This document shows positions 32,313 through 42,356 of a stretch of DNA of 64,000 nt, one piece after another (positions within the stretch are counted from its first letter, which is position 1; every line of letters begins with the position of its first letter). This DNA comes from Gaeumannomyces sp. JS-464 (lineage: Eukaryota > Ascomycota > Sordariomycetes > Magnaporthales > Magnaporthaceae), in contig NGZR01000004.1 of the NCBI GenBank assembly GCA_002197995.1, forward strand, positions 5,084,001 to 5,148,000. Direction: 5' to 3'. A program made the position numbers and the translations under genes. The notes beneath the pieces are model-generated. The model did not search any database. It was not told the origin of the DNA and saw only the letters and a list, made by a program, of their open reading frames with translations.

Positions 32313-35300
32313 ATGCCTGTCCCCATCACCTACGACAACATCGCCGGCGGCAGTTCTGAGGAGCTGCTGTTCGCAGGCATCAAGTTCTGGCTTGCCCTTA
32401 GAGTGCCACAGCGAAACGACTGGATAGCAAAGATACAAGCAAGTACCGTCACGTCCCAGCCCGAAGCAGGCATGCATGGCTAAGTCCTCCCGCTGACCGT
32501 CGCCCACAGAACAATGGCGGCGAGGTCGTCAAGCTTGAGCGCATGGCCGACATGCTGATCGCAGACCGCAAGGCCCAAGCACGCTCCTCCAGACTCGTAC
32601 TCGTGGAAGTTCATCGACGAGGCCCTCAAGCGAGGCGAGCTGCCAGGCAAGGAGGACTTCTTGATCCCGCGGCCCGCCACGGCGAATCCGAGTGCGCCAG
32701 CCTCCTCGGCCAGTGCTGCTGGGAAGACCACCCGCACTCCGTACACCGCCGAGGATGATCGGGCCCTTACCCATTATGTGCGCCCCGCCTGGACAGAGCC
32801 AAGGCCAATGGCATTTACGAGGAATTTGCCCAGACTGTATGGTTTCACCCCTCAAGTCTTGACCCCGAAGCCATTCAACTGACATGGAGCCGTATTGTAG
32901 AATCCACGTCACACGTGGCAGTCTTGGAAGGACCGCTGGGTCAAGAGACTTTCTCTTCTTCCTGGCAACAACGTGCCGATACGGGAAGATTGGGAGGACC
33001 AAGACGAAGATGGCCCAGAAGGGGTTAAAACAGGAGCCCCCGGGCGAAGACGTCAGTGCAGGGACCAAGACCCGAGAGCCTCCTAGTGTACGGAGGCAGG
33101 GGGCTTTTAGACCATCTGCATCGGCCCGAGATGCACCAAGTCCCGAACTGTCCACCCCGAAGTTGCGGAACAAGTTCACCCCCGAAGAAGATGAGCGCCT
33201 CATCCGCATGGTCGACGAGGCAATACGGAAGGGCAGGTATGATGATGGCAAAAGGATATACATATATGGAAATCTCCTGTACGAGCGCTTTGCAAAAGAG
33301 GTACGTGCTCCATGCCCCTAATTCCAGCCTTCGATTTGGCTTCTGCTCATGGGAGCATGGCCATGCTAACGTACAACACAGAACCCTACCCACACCGCTC
33401 AGAGCTGGCGGGACCGATACAAACATGTGCTCGCCCCAAGACTCCAGGCTGCTTCAAATAGATCTTCAACTACCGTTGACGAGCCACGCTCGGCTGGAAA
33501 CACTCCTCGTCATCCTGCATCGATCCGCAAGGACGCACCGCAGCCCCGAAAGAGCAAAACTCCGCCGTCCAGGCCCAAGCCCAAGAAGGTGCCGATTGAG
33601 GATGTCCCGCCCTCGCCGACGCCGGCTCGACCCTTTGCTGCTGCAGAACATGATGCTCCAGCGCTAAGATCACTACTTAGCGCGTTGGCATCCCGCAACC
33701 CGGCGCAAGTGCCGACTCAGCCTCGGCGTTCGAGCCCGGGAGCTGACGAGGAGGATGGAGCTGACGAGGAGTATGATCAAGCCGTCCAGGCCAGTGCTGT
33801 AGAGTCCATCTGGAGTGCTTGGCAAGGATACAAGGTGCGCAAGAGCCTTGCGACGGTTGCCAACTTCCAGTCGTTGGCCAAAGGACACCTGGCCAGGGTT
33901 CGCTTCCAGGGAGCCCTTCAGCAGCGCCGAACGAAAACCTGCGAGGAGTCGCACCATAGCGACGAATCTGATGCTGAGGTCGGCTCCGGGGACGAAACGG
34001 ACCCCGACGAGGAAGCCGGCTCTGAGGACGAAGCCGTGGCGGATCAAGGTGAAAATGAGGCGGGACTAACTCGGCAGGCCCAGCTCGAGGCATTGATCGA
34101 CGCATACGAGGCCGCCAACCCGGTGCCATCGATCCGACGCCAAATCGTGTGCGGCGAAAAGATATCGGTCTGGCATCTGTATTTCGCCTTCCGGTCGCAG
34201 AACCTGCCGCCAGACGAGTGCGATTGGCTCCAGGTCGCCGAGGATCTCGGCTTCGACGTCTCCAACGACCTCAATGTCGGCGACAAGCTGTTCGAGTGCT
34301 TCCAGCGCAACCTCGATCACTTTGTCAAAACAACCGACACCGCGATGAACTCGTGGCGACTCGGCAACATCGAGGACGGTGTCGACGACGAAGCGGACGA
34401 AGCGAGCAGTCAAGATCTAGAGAGCGAAGATCAAGCGATGGAAACCCCACGGGGACCATCAATATGAAGAAGATGAGGAGCTGGGAGAAGCACGGGAGTA
34501 TGAGGGAACGGAGGAGACCAACGGCCAATGTCCGCCACCGTCATCATCGCTCGTCGCGGCTGCTGCTCTGAAGCGGCGTCATGAACAAGCCTTTCACTCA
34601 GACCTCAGCCTCTCGAGCGGAACGCCTCGGAAGCGGGCTCGCAGGACGCGAACATTGAGATACCCGACACACCTCAGGTTTCGCACGCGCGGCTCCAGCC
34701 CCAGCAGCAACAAGGAATTCTAGCCAGCAGTCTCCCGGTTCAGCCCAGGCCTCTACTGATGACATCACCTACCCTTCCGACCCGAAGGAAGCACGCCGAG
34801 CCCGAGACGCAGGACTGGCAACTCGACCCTGAAACGCAGGGCAAGCTTTTCCAAACACAAGATATGCACACCAACGACCTGGAGCCCACTCCGGACGGGA
34901 CCGAAGTCACGCCGTCGCAGCAGCTTAGATCGGAGGAGGACGAACGCCCCGTCACTCCCGTTCCGCTACTGTTCACGACTACCGCTGCTGAAGACGTCAG
35001 CCCTCCGCGGAGGAGAGCATTCAGAATGTCCCATTTCGACGAGGAGCCTGTCGACGCGTCGACCCCAAAACCCCGTGGTGGACCAAGCAACGAGGCGCTT
35101 GGAAAACGGCCCGAACGCAGAGAGCCGAGCGTGTCACCCCCTCCGCGCCGCGATCGTGTTGGCCCAAAGCCGGCGTTGCGAAGGCCGGCCGGCAAGCGCA
35201 CTCTTCCAGCTTCGTCCGGACAGAGGCGCCCGGGGAACTCCGTCGAACCATCAACGGAAGCGCCGAAGGCAGTGACGCTGTCTTCGCCGGAGCCCCACGC

Positions 35301-36077
35301 GCCGCCATCTACATTCGCTCGTCCGCCGAAACGGACATACGCCTTTGGGACGCAATCACGAGGTGTCAGGCACAGCGACCTCACGGCCACAACCCCATCG
35401 GACCGGTCATCGTCTACCACAGCTTCTGACAGACCACATCAGCGCCGGGGCTCGTCGCGAGCAGCGGGGCCAACCTCGGATGTCGGGGACGAAGGAGATT
35501 TCATGAGCAGCATAGTGGAGGAACTGGTAGGCTCCAGCGCCAAGAGGAGGCCAGCAAACCAAGTCGCTTCTCCAGCCATACGGCCGGCCGAAAGACGCGG
35601 AGCGGGAGAACGCCCCAGCCAGCAGCATCGCCCAGCACCGCCACAGTGGCGCCAGACGTCTACCCCAGCGCCAGGTCCAACGCCGCCGGCCCTTCCTCGG
35701 TCGAGCATCAGCGGCGAGGTGGACTGGTGGGTGTCGCTGGGGTATCCACGCAAGCAGATCACGGACCTGCTGATGGCGACGTGCCTCTCCATCCCGCTCC
35801 TGAACCAGGTGATCGACGAGAACAGGAGGAAGGCGGCGGGCGAGGGCGGCGGCGGCGGCGTCGGGGGGTCTGCAGAAGCCCGCAGGAGGCAGCGCGAGGT
35901 GGCGGTGCCCCAGACAGGTGCGGGGTCTGGACGGAGGACGACGACCGGGACCTCGGCGCCGCCGTGGAGCGCGGAGACGCGAGGGCGACGCGCAGGCTGG
36001 TCGCCAAGCACGGCAGCGAGAAGGTGCTGAGGAGACGGTGGAACTTTTTGGCCAATTTGGAGAAGGTGGGATCCTGA
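32313..36077 (+). CDS. rap1: Rap1-type telomere-binding protein (BRCT, Myb, RCT)
   Basis: Exons begin at 32313, 32510, 32902 and 33382. Introns are 32439-32509 (GC-AG type, donor CAA/GCAAGT), 32837-32901 and 33301-33381. Domain order fits Rap1: BRCT-like (LFAGIKFWLALRVPQRNDWI, NNGGEVVKLERMADMLIAD, YSWKFIDEALKRGELPG); first Myb (YTAEDDRALTHYV to NPRHTWQSWKDRWVKRL, across intron 2); second Myb (FTPEEDERLIRMVDEAIRKG to NPTHTAQSWRDRYKHVL, across intron 3); IQ-like SIWSAWQGYKVRKSL; ARID-like DWLQVAEDLGFD; and the C-terminal RCT (VDWWVSLGYPRKQITDLLMA, VWTEDDDRDLGAAVERGDAR). Frame changes are needed near 32575, 32785, 33037-33041, 34450, 34610 and 35922. Rap1 acts at telomeres, through protein partners or direct binding, in length control and silencing. 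Confidence 0.83.
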
Positions 36078-36579
36078 CGGGCTGCATTCGGACCGTGCAG
36101 GCTCGACCGGCATGGGTGCTACCTTGGTTCTGGGAAGGCCGGTGAATATGCAAAACCCCCCCGCGTCACGATAGGTTTTTTGAAAGTTTGAAAGTGTATT
36201 TTCTTTCTGGAACGGGCTCTGCTGCGGGGTGGCCTTGGCCTGGCGAGCCCAGGGTGAAAAAGGTACTTCGCTTGCTACCCATGGTGCTTTGCATGTTGGA
36301 ACCCCCCAGGCCCCCTATGTGACGTGAACTCTGAACACAGTATTGGACGGGGACATGTCACAGACAATACCCTTTTTAGTGCGACCAAGAAAACTACGTA
36401 ATACGTACTACGCCGAACCGTGATGGAGCGGACCCACGGGACCCTTTTTACGGTCTGGGTTGCTTTATGTTTGCTTGCATTTGAAAAGCAAAGACATTCG
36501 GTTCAACACGAGGGTGTGTGTGTGTGTGGGGATAGTCCAAATGTTCATATTCTACCTTGACTAGGAATATTCCGGCAGG
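36078..36579. other. Intergenic between convergent genes
   Basis: About 0.5 kb between the 3' ends of rap1 (plus) and the methyltransferase (minus). A short (GT)n run occurs near 36515-36528. No gene seen. Confidence 0.5.
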
Positions 36580-37450
36580 TCACTCGTCGTCGTTGTCGTC
36601 GTCGTCCTCCTCCTCGTCGCTATCCGCCCCCTCGTTCCCGGCCTCCTCCTTCCCACCTCCTCGGCCTCCTCGCTGTCGTCCAGCTCCTCGACGGGCTTCG
36701 GCCTGGCGGCGCGGAACAGCAGCGTCATGCCGACGACCCAGGTGTCGACCTCGGCAAACTCCCTGTTCAGCGCCACCTCGAACCCCTCGCGGTCGTCGTG
36801 CAGGTTGTTGAACAGGCCGCGGCGGTTGTAGAGGCGCACGTACCAGCGGCTCAGCCAGCCGGTGGCGGCGCCCTCGCCCAGCACGGTGCAGCCGTACAGC
36901 ACGCCGCGCTCGGGCTCGAGCAGGGCCTTGTACGTCCTGAGCGCCACCAGCTTGGCGGGCCAGCCGGGGACGCAGTGGAACAGGTTGAACATGCTGATGC
37001 TGTCGTACGGCCGCTCTCCTCCCTCGGTGCCAGTCTTTTGTGCTGCCGCCGCCGCCGCCACGGCCTGCAGCGGCGGCGGCAGCGGGGCGGTGACGTCGGC
37101 CTCGACGGTGCGGACGTCGGTGCGGGGCCCCGTGGCGGCGCGGACGCGGGCGGCGGCGGCGGCGAGGGGGTTGGGGTTGATGTCGAGCAGGGTCAGGTGC
37201 TGGGCGGCCGTCCGGCGGAAGACGCGCGACAGGGCCGTCGCGGGCAGGTAGCCCGTGGCGACGCCGACGTCGAGGTGGCGGCGCGACAGGCCCTCGGCGA
37301 AAAGGGGAGCAGGACCTCGTCGGTGGGGCAGCCCCACATGTAGCGCATGTTGAAGCGCAGCACCAGGTAGTCGTAGACGACGGAAAGGAAGGACGGCGTG
37401 TACACGGACGCGTAGACGCCGTCCCGCGAGGGGACGGACATGGCGGCCAT
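36580..37450 (-). CDS. Class I SAM-dependent methyltransferase, substrate unknown
   Basis: Start at 37450 or 37441. The N terminus YASVYTPSFLSVVYDYLVLR and FNMRYMWGCPTDEVLLPF is in one frame; the catalytic part follows after a shift near 37310. It contains HLDVGVATGYLPATAL (motif I, DVGxGxG-like), LTLLDINPNPLAAAA (motif II), TDVRTVEADVTAPLP, then YDSISMFNLFHCVPGWPAKL and a closing strand GMTLLFRAARP. A second shift near 36650 gives an acidic tail (EEAGNEGADSDEEEDDDD). The Cys-Pro-Thr entry motif and order match a family of fungal hypothetical methyltransferases; the substrate cannot be inferred. It lies between rap1 and the LaeA-like gene, so it may or may not belong to the PKS neighbourhood. 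Confidence 0.75.
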
Positions 37451-40159
37451 GGTTTGGGCGCGCGTGTGCGGGTGGGGTTGGGGTTGAGGACAAAAAGAAA
37501 TGCGTGGTGAGTGTTGGAGAGAGGGGGGGAAGAGAGAAAGAGGGGCAGGCTGACGGCAGGGGAGAGAGACGGACGGTATGAGCGGAAGAGAGAGAAAGGT
37601 TGGAGGCGCAACGAGGTGGGTGTTGCTGCTCTCCTCGTTTCTGCTGCGTCTTTGGCGGTCAGGGACTCGTGATGGTCAGACCGCTGCCGGTGGTGATGGT
37701 GGCGGTTGGGAGACGGATAGGGGTTGGCTGGCTGGGCATGAACAACAAAAAAAAAAAAAAGTGAACCGATTCCGGGCCCCTCAGAGACACGCACACGACT
37801 GTTGGAAAGCACACAACCTATCACCCACCTAGCCAAGACCCAGCCGGGCCCCACGGCCGGGGCGTCTTCACCCAGCGGCAGCGGCAGGCCCGGAGCAGGC
37901 AAACCCTAGTCCTTGGCTCCGGCAGCAGCAGCAGCAGCAGCAGCAGCGGGCGTCATCCGACGCAGCAGCGGGCATCGTCTAGGGCGGCGGCAGCCCAAGC
38001 CCACATATGCAAGCCGAGGCGGGACACGGCGACAGGAGAAGAACAAAAGAAAGAAAAGGCCCGACAATCGTTCCCCCAAGAAACCCCACGGCTCCCAACT
38101 GGGGCCAGGGAGCGAGGGAGGGGCACGCAGCGCACGCAGGCCCCCGGCAACGGACCACAAGACAAAAAAAGAAAGGACTCGTCAGCATGGATTATGCCGT
38201 GAGGAGGAGGAGGAGGAGGCGGGGCCCCACCGGTGACAGTCGGGTACTGCACGAGGTTTTCTTTTGCACGGGTCAACGGTACTGGCTGCGGCGCCGCATG
38301 ACCTTTTTTTTATTTTTTTATTTTTATTTTTTACTGGCCCACGTGAATAGATTCCCCCATTTCCTAAACGGGCAAGTCACATACCTACCTACCAAACTTT
38401 ACCGCAAAGTTTACCCTAAATCCTCGTGCTTTCGGCCGTGCACGCTTTTATCAATCACTTACAAATCAACCTGCTCCGTATCTTGGTGACGGGCGGTTTT
38501 CAAGACTTTGCGGGCGACGTCGCACGCTGTTCAGGTTGAAATTTTGATCCATGGCAAAACGGGGACGCTATTGATGGCTTCCGTGACGCGTCCAGCCCGT
38601 CGGTCGCTAATCGAATCGACCGCTGGTTGAAACTGATCGCGATTGGGGGGGGTGAGGTTCCATCGAGGTCGTGGCCGACGAAACCTTGTGCGAAATTCAC
38701 AGTGGATTCTCGGTGATTTTCCCATCAAGGAAACGGAACATCTATTTTATTAGTGGGGTGCCCTGGGCAGCAGCGGGATCTTTTTTTACGCGGGCCGCCT
38801 TCTCTTCCTTCCTTCTCCTTTCGGCAGGCATGCGCAGGGAACCGAAACGAAGCGATTCACACAGTGTGTCATTTATCCAAATGTCCGAACTGGAAACCAA
38901 AAAACCAAAAAAACCCTATCCTTTTGTTTTTTCCGTATTCGACCCTGTTGCTTTCTTTCCATGTTTCCATGCTTCTTTTTGACGCCTGGGCGGGAACAAA
39001 AAAAAAAACAAAAAACTGACGCCCCCTGTTTCGGCAAATGGCAGCCTGGGCGGCGGCTTTTGCAAGGGGAAAAGGAAAACAAAATAGTAAAAAACAGCCG
39101 GCAAAACCGGTGTGTAAGAGGGGGAAGGTGCCCTCCCGCCGGAACGGAAGCCCAGGCTGGGTAAGGTGGGCAGGGAGAAAAAGCCAAGGACCGGACCGAC
39201 CGGGGGCAGGCGTGCGGATGACCCCAGCCAATCTGCATCCGAGGTTCCTCTGTGGGTGGGCGTGAATGCAGGGCCAGGGGTAGGGTCCTTTATTCTTTCT
39301 TTTTTCATAGCGGCGACGGCGGCGCAGGTCTATGTAGGTTACGTCTAGTCTCATGCGGCCGGACACTCCGGTTGATGGATAGTGGATGGGAGGGTTGGGT
39401 ATGCGCAAGGAACACAACGTGAAGTGGTGGTGGCGGCGGGCGTTGTGTGCGTGGTGGTGGGTGGGATCCGATGCAACAACGCCCAGAATGACAAAAAAAA
39501 AAAAAATGGCTGTGCGGCCGCCCAATCAGCGGGCCTGGGTGCAATGCAGGTCAACGGAAAGGTCGCCCGTCATATGTCGAAGAATTATTGGTCAAAAGAA
39601 CAAGCAAGGGTCTAAGGTTCAGATTTCGGCACCAACAAGAGAGGCTGCTTGCTGCGCTTGCCCCGACGAAAGACGCCAACGGCCCACCACGACGCAAAGA
39701 ATACTCAACGCCAACACTGAAAGAAGAAAGAGGCCGTCCCGACGTAGCAAATAGAGAGACAGACAGGTGGGGCAGAAAGACAGACAGGATAACCGGAAAC
39801 AACAAAAAAAGAATGCAGGAGGCTGCAGCAGTCGGCGGTGGGCGCATGCAGGGATCCCACCCAAGCACACCCCAACCGAGAAGCCCGACCCAGAGAACCC
39901 AGAGAAAGCGAGTTGGGGGAAACACGCGTCGGGCAAAGGAGGGCCGACTTCCCAACCCTTGGCGGCAGTTGCCCATCGCACTTCCCTTCATCCCCTCGGG
40001 CCGTCGCCCAAACCGCTCCCCCGCCTCATGCAAAGGGCCGACCACCTGCGCGTCTATGAGTGGAGGATTCTATCTTTGAAGATGCCAACGACCCTCCCAC
40101 GAGGGGCTTTTGGCAGTATACGGTGAATCTGATTCGCCCACGTCAGCTGCTGTTGGCGT

Positions 40160-40195
<36 letters not shown>

Positions 40196-40261
40196 TGGTG
40201 TGGTGTGTGGTGTGTGCGTGTTTTGGGAAAGGAAAAGGAAAAAGAAAAGCAGCAGTAAAAC
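37451..40261. other. Long intergenic region
   Basis: About 2.8 kb between the 5' end of one methyltransferase and the 3' end of the next, both on the minus strand. A (TG)n run lies at about 40162-40193 and short A runs at 37747-37760 and 38999-39015. No gene seen; frames on both strands are short and low-complexity. Confidence 0.5.
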
Positions 40262-42356
40262 TCACAAGGTCATGTACGAGTGGTTCTGCGTGTTGACAAT
40301 CTCCTTCTTGACCTCGTCCAGCAGCAGGTCCAGCGCCGTCTGGGACCAGCCCAGGGCGTGGAAGACGGGTACCGAGACGGGCTCGAGCACCAGCATCCAG
40401 CAGCGCACCATGCGGTTCCCGATGCGCTGCATGCGCTTGCCCGGGTAGCAGGCGTTGTTGGGCGCCGCGTTCTTGACCTCGGCCACGTTTGTGAAGCCGA
40501 CGTCGCACAGCCGGCGCTTGTACTGGAGCGGGTAGTAAACGGAGCTGCCCATGCGCTGCAGGCCCTGGCGCAGCAGCCGGTTCCACCGCATGAAGGCGCC
40601 CCCCTCGCACGACCGGTCCGGCGTCTCGACCACGACGACCCACTCGGTGAACTCGGCCCAGCCGCCCGGGTTGAGGTGGTCGTAGATGGACTGCATCAGG
40701 TCGTCCATCGACGCCAGGTCGCCCATCATGCGCACGTGGATCAGGTCGAACCCGCTGCCGTCCTCGTCGCCCTCGGGGAACAGCTCGCCCCAGTCCTTGG
40801 TCACGTCCATCATGATGAACTCGCAGTTGCGCGGTATCGCCGTGCGGGGCCGCACCGGCTCGATGTCGACCCCGATGACAGTCGCATGCGGGTTTAGCTT
40901 CGCTGTTGGCAGGTGACATGCAGCAGGGCAACGTCGTCGTTAGCAGGCGCCCGGCGGTAAGCAGGCGGACACGGTCCCAGACGGGGAAAACTTGCCATAA
41001 TCCTGTCGTAGACCCCAGTGTTAGCCTGTGCTTGACACTAGCGCATGGGGATGGGATGGGATGGGATGGGATGCATCAGACGGGTGAATGGATGCATCAA
41101 ACGGGTGAATTGATGGATGGGGAAGGTCGAAGCATACTATTGCCCAACACCCTGGCCCCGTGCCTACGTCGAGGACTCTCCTCGGCTGTAGGGCGGGCGC
41201 TAGGTGAAGCTTGTCCTCAAAAAGCTCGTAAAAGAGCTTGTGCTGGGTTTCTGGTGTTCGGTACCGCAGTTAGTCGTGTCCAAGTGCCCACCTGCTGCAG
41301 GCAGGGTGAGGCGGCGACTTACCATTTCGGTCGTCTTCTTTCTGCACACGAGGATCGGCGGCGAATAACCCGGCAGACAGTTATCAGCCATCGGCGTTCG
41401 GAAAGAGACGGCATATGACATATGTTTGTTGGTTTCTTTTGTCTCTCTCTCTCCTCCTGTATTGGGAGAGAGAGAGAGAGGGTGCTGAGTGTGCATCCAT
41501 TGTCAAATGTGGACAAGCCTACCTCATCAGCGGGAAAGTAGCCATATCTTGCTGCAATAGAGTCACAAGCCGAGGTCAGCCAAGGAGAAGAAGACAAGGA
41601 AAGAAAAAAGAAAAAACCGGCATTGTAACCGGAGGGCGGGAGAGACAGGCCGGGGCACCAACGCTCATAGGTCTTGCCAAACTTCTTCGCGACGTATCGA
41701 AAGAACCTCTTGGTGGACGAGATGGACTGCTTCTTCGGTGCCGACCTACGCGATGGGGCAGGAAGGAAAAAAAAGAGAGGGGCCACAGGTGTTAGCGGGG
41801 TCAGGTCTGCATGGTTGGCGCTAGTCCAAGATGCTGCGGACTGCTTGCATCATCAATTGACATGCGGCTTCAACCTACTGGCCCAGAGAGGACGACCCGG
41901 GCGCCGCCTCGTCTGATTCGTCCGAATCTACTTTTGGCCAGTAGTCCTGGGCCTGCGGTTGTTTTGTTTTTTTGTTTTGTTTTAGCGACAGGGCAACAAA
42001 GAGGTGTAGGTGTAGGTGTATGTAGTAGTGCAACACAATACCACAGCAGGTACAGGCACGTGGGGAACAGTACAAGGAAAAAAAGGGGAACACGCGCGGG
42101 GCCGACATACCGCCTGAATGGACGAGCCGGACGAGTTGTAGGTGCGGTGGGCGGTCGAGGCGGCGTCGTGGCTCAAGTCGCTCGACGTGCCCCCCTCACC
42201 GCGCGGGGCGAGGCCACTGTGGCCGCCGCCGGAAGAGGCGGTGTGGAAGGACGCCGCCGCCACCGACGATTCCGAGTGTGACGTCCTCTCCCTCTCGAGG
42301 TGGTGCGGGTAGGACGACAGCTGCTGCGAGTGTTGCGAATGGGCACGTGCCTCCAT
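40262..42356 (-). CDS. LaeA-like SAM-dependent methyltransferase, eight exons with a 7-nt microexon
   Basis: Exons: 42356-42111, 41952-41879, 41745-41663, 41551-41523, 41341-41323, 41250-41138, 41002-40996 and 40902-40262. They sum to 1,212 nt with every phase consistent, giving 403 residues. The N terminus is Ser/His-rich and disordered (MEARAHSQHSQQLSSYPHHL). The core begins FGKTYEPRYGYFPADE, matching the YxxYRxGxYxFPNDE entry of this family, then ETQHKLFYELFEDKLHLAP, motif I RRVLDVGTGPGCWAIDYA, motif II ATVIGVDIEPVRP, FIMMDVTKDW, FDLIHVRMMGDL and LNPGGWAEFTEW. Exon 7 (GATTATG) encodes the DY and one base of the next codon after motif I. Its downstream intron uses a GC donor (GCAAGT). LaeA-type proteins are nuclear regulators of secondary metabolism; many relatives are uncharacterised or cluster enzymes. 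It is divergent from the PKS. Confidence 0.85.
40996..41002 (-). other. 7-nt coding microexon of the LaeA-like gene
   Basis: GATTATG, flanked upstream by an intron ending CTACGACAG and downstream by an intron starting GCAAGT. Including it joins GCWAI to DYAKLNPHATVIGVD in frame, as expected for this methyltransferase family. Skipping it would shift the frame directly after the SAM-binding loop. Confidence 0.7.
41047..41111. repeat. Short tandem repeats in an intron of the LaeA-like gene
   Basis: About five GGGAT units, followed by two imperfect copies of a roughly 21-bp unit starting GATGCATCA and containing ACGGGTGAAT. Both lie inside the 135-nt intron just upstream of the microexon (minus-strand intron 41137-41003). 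Confidence 0.65.

Noticed and set aside
33382..36077. Separate genes for the Myb, ARID-like and RCT parts of the rap1 locus
   Set aside because: Domain order and frame continuity after single-base corrections fit one Rap1 protein, and no promoter-like gap separates the parts.
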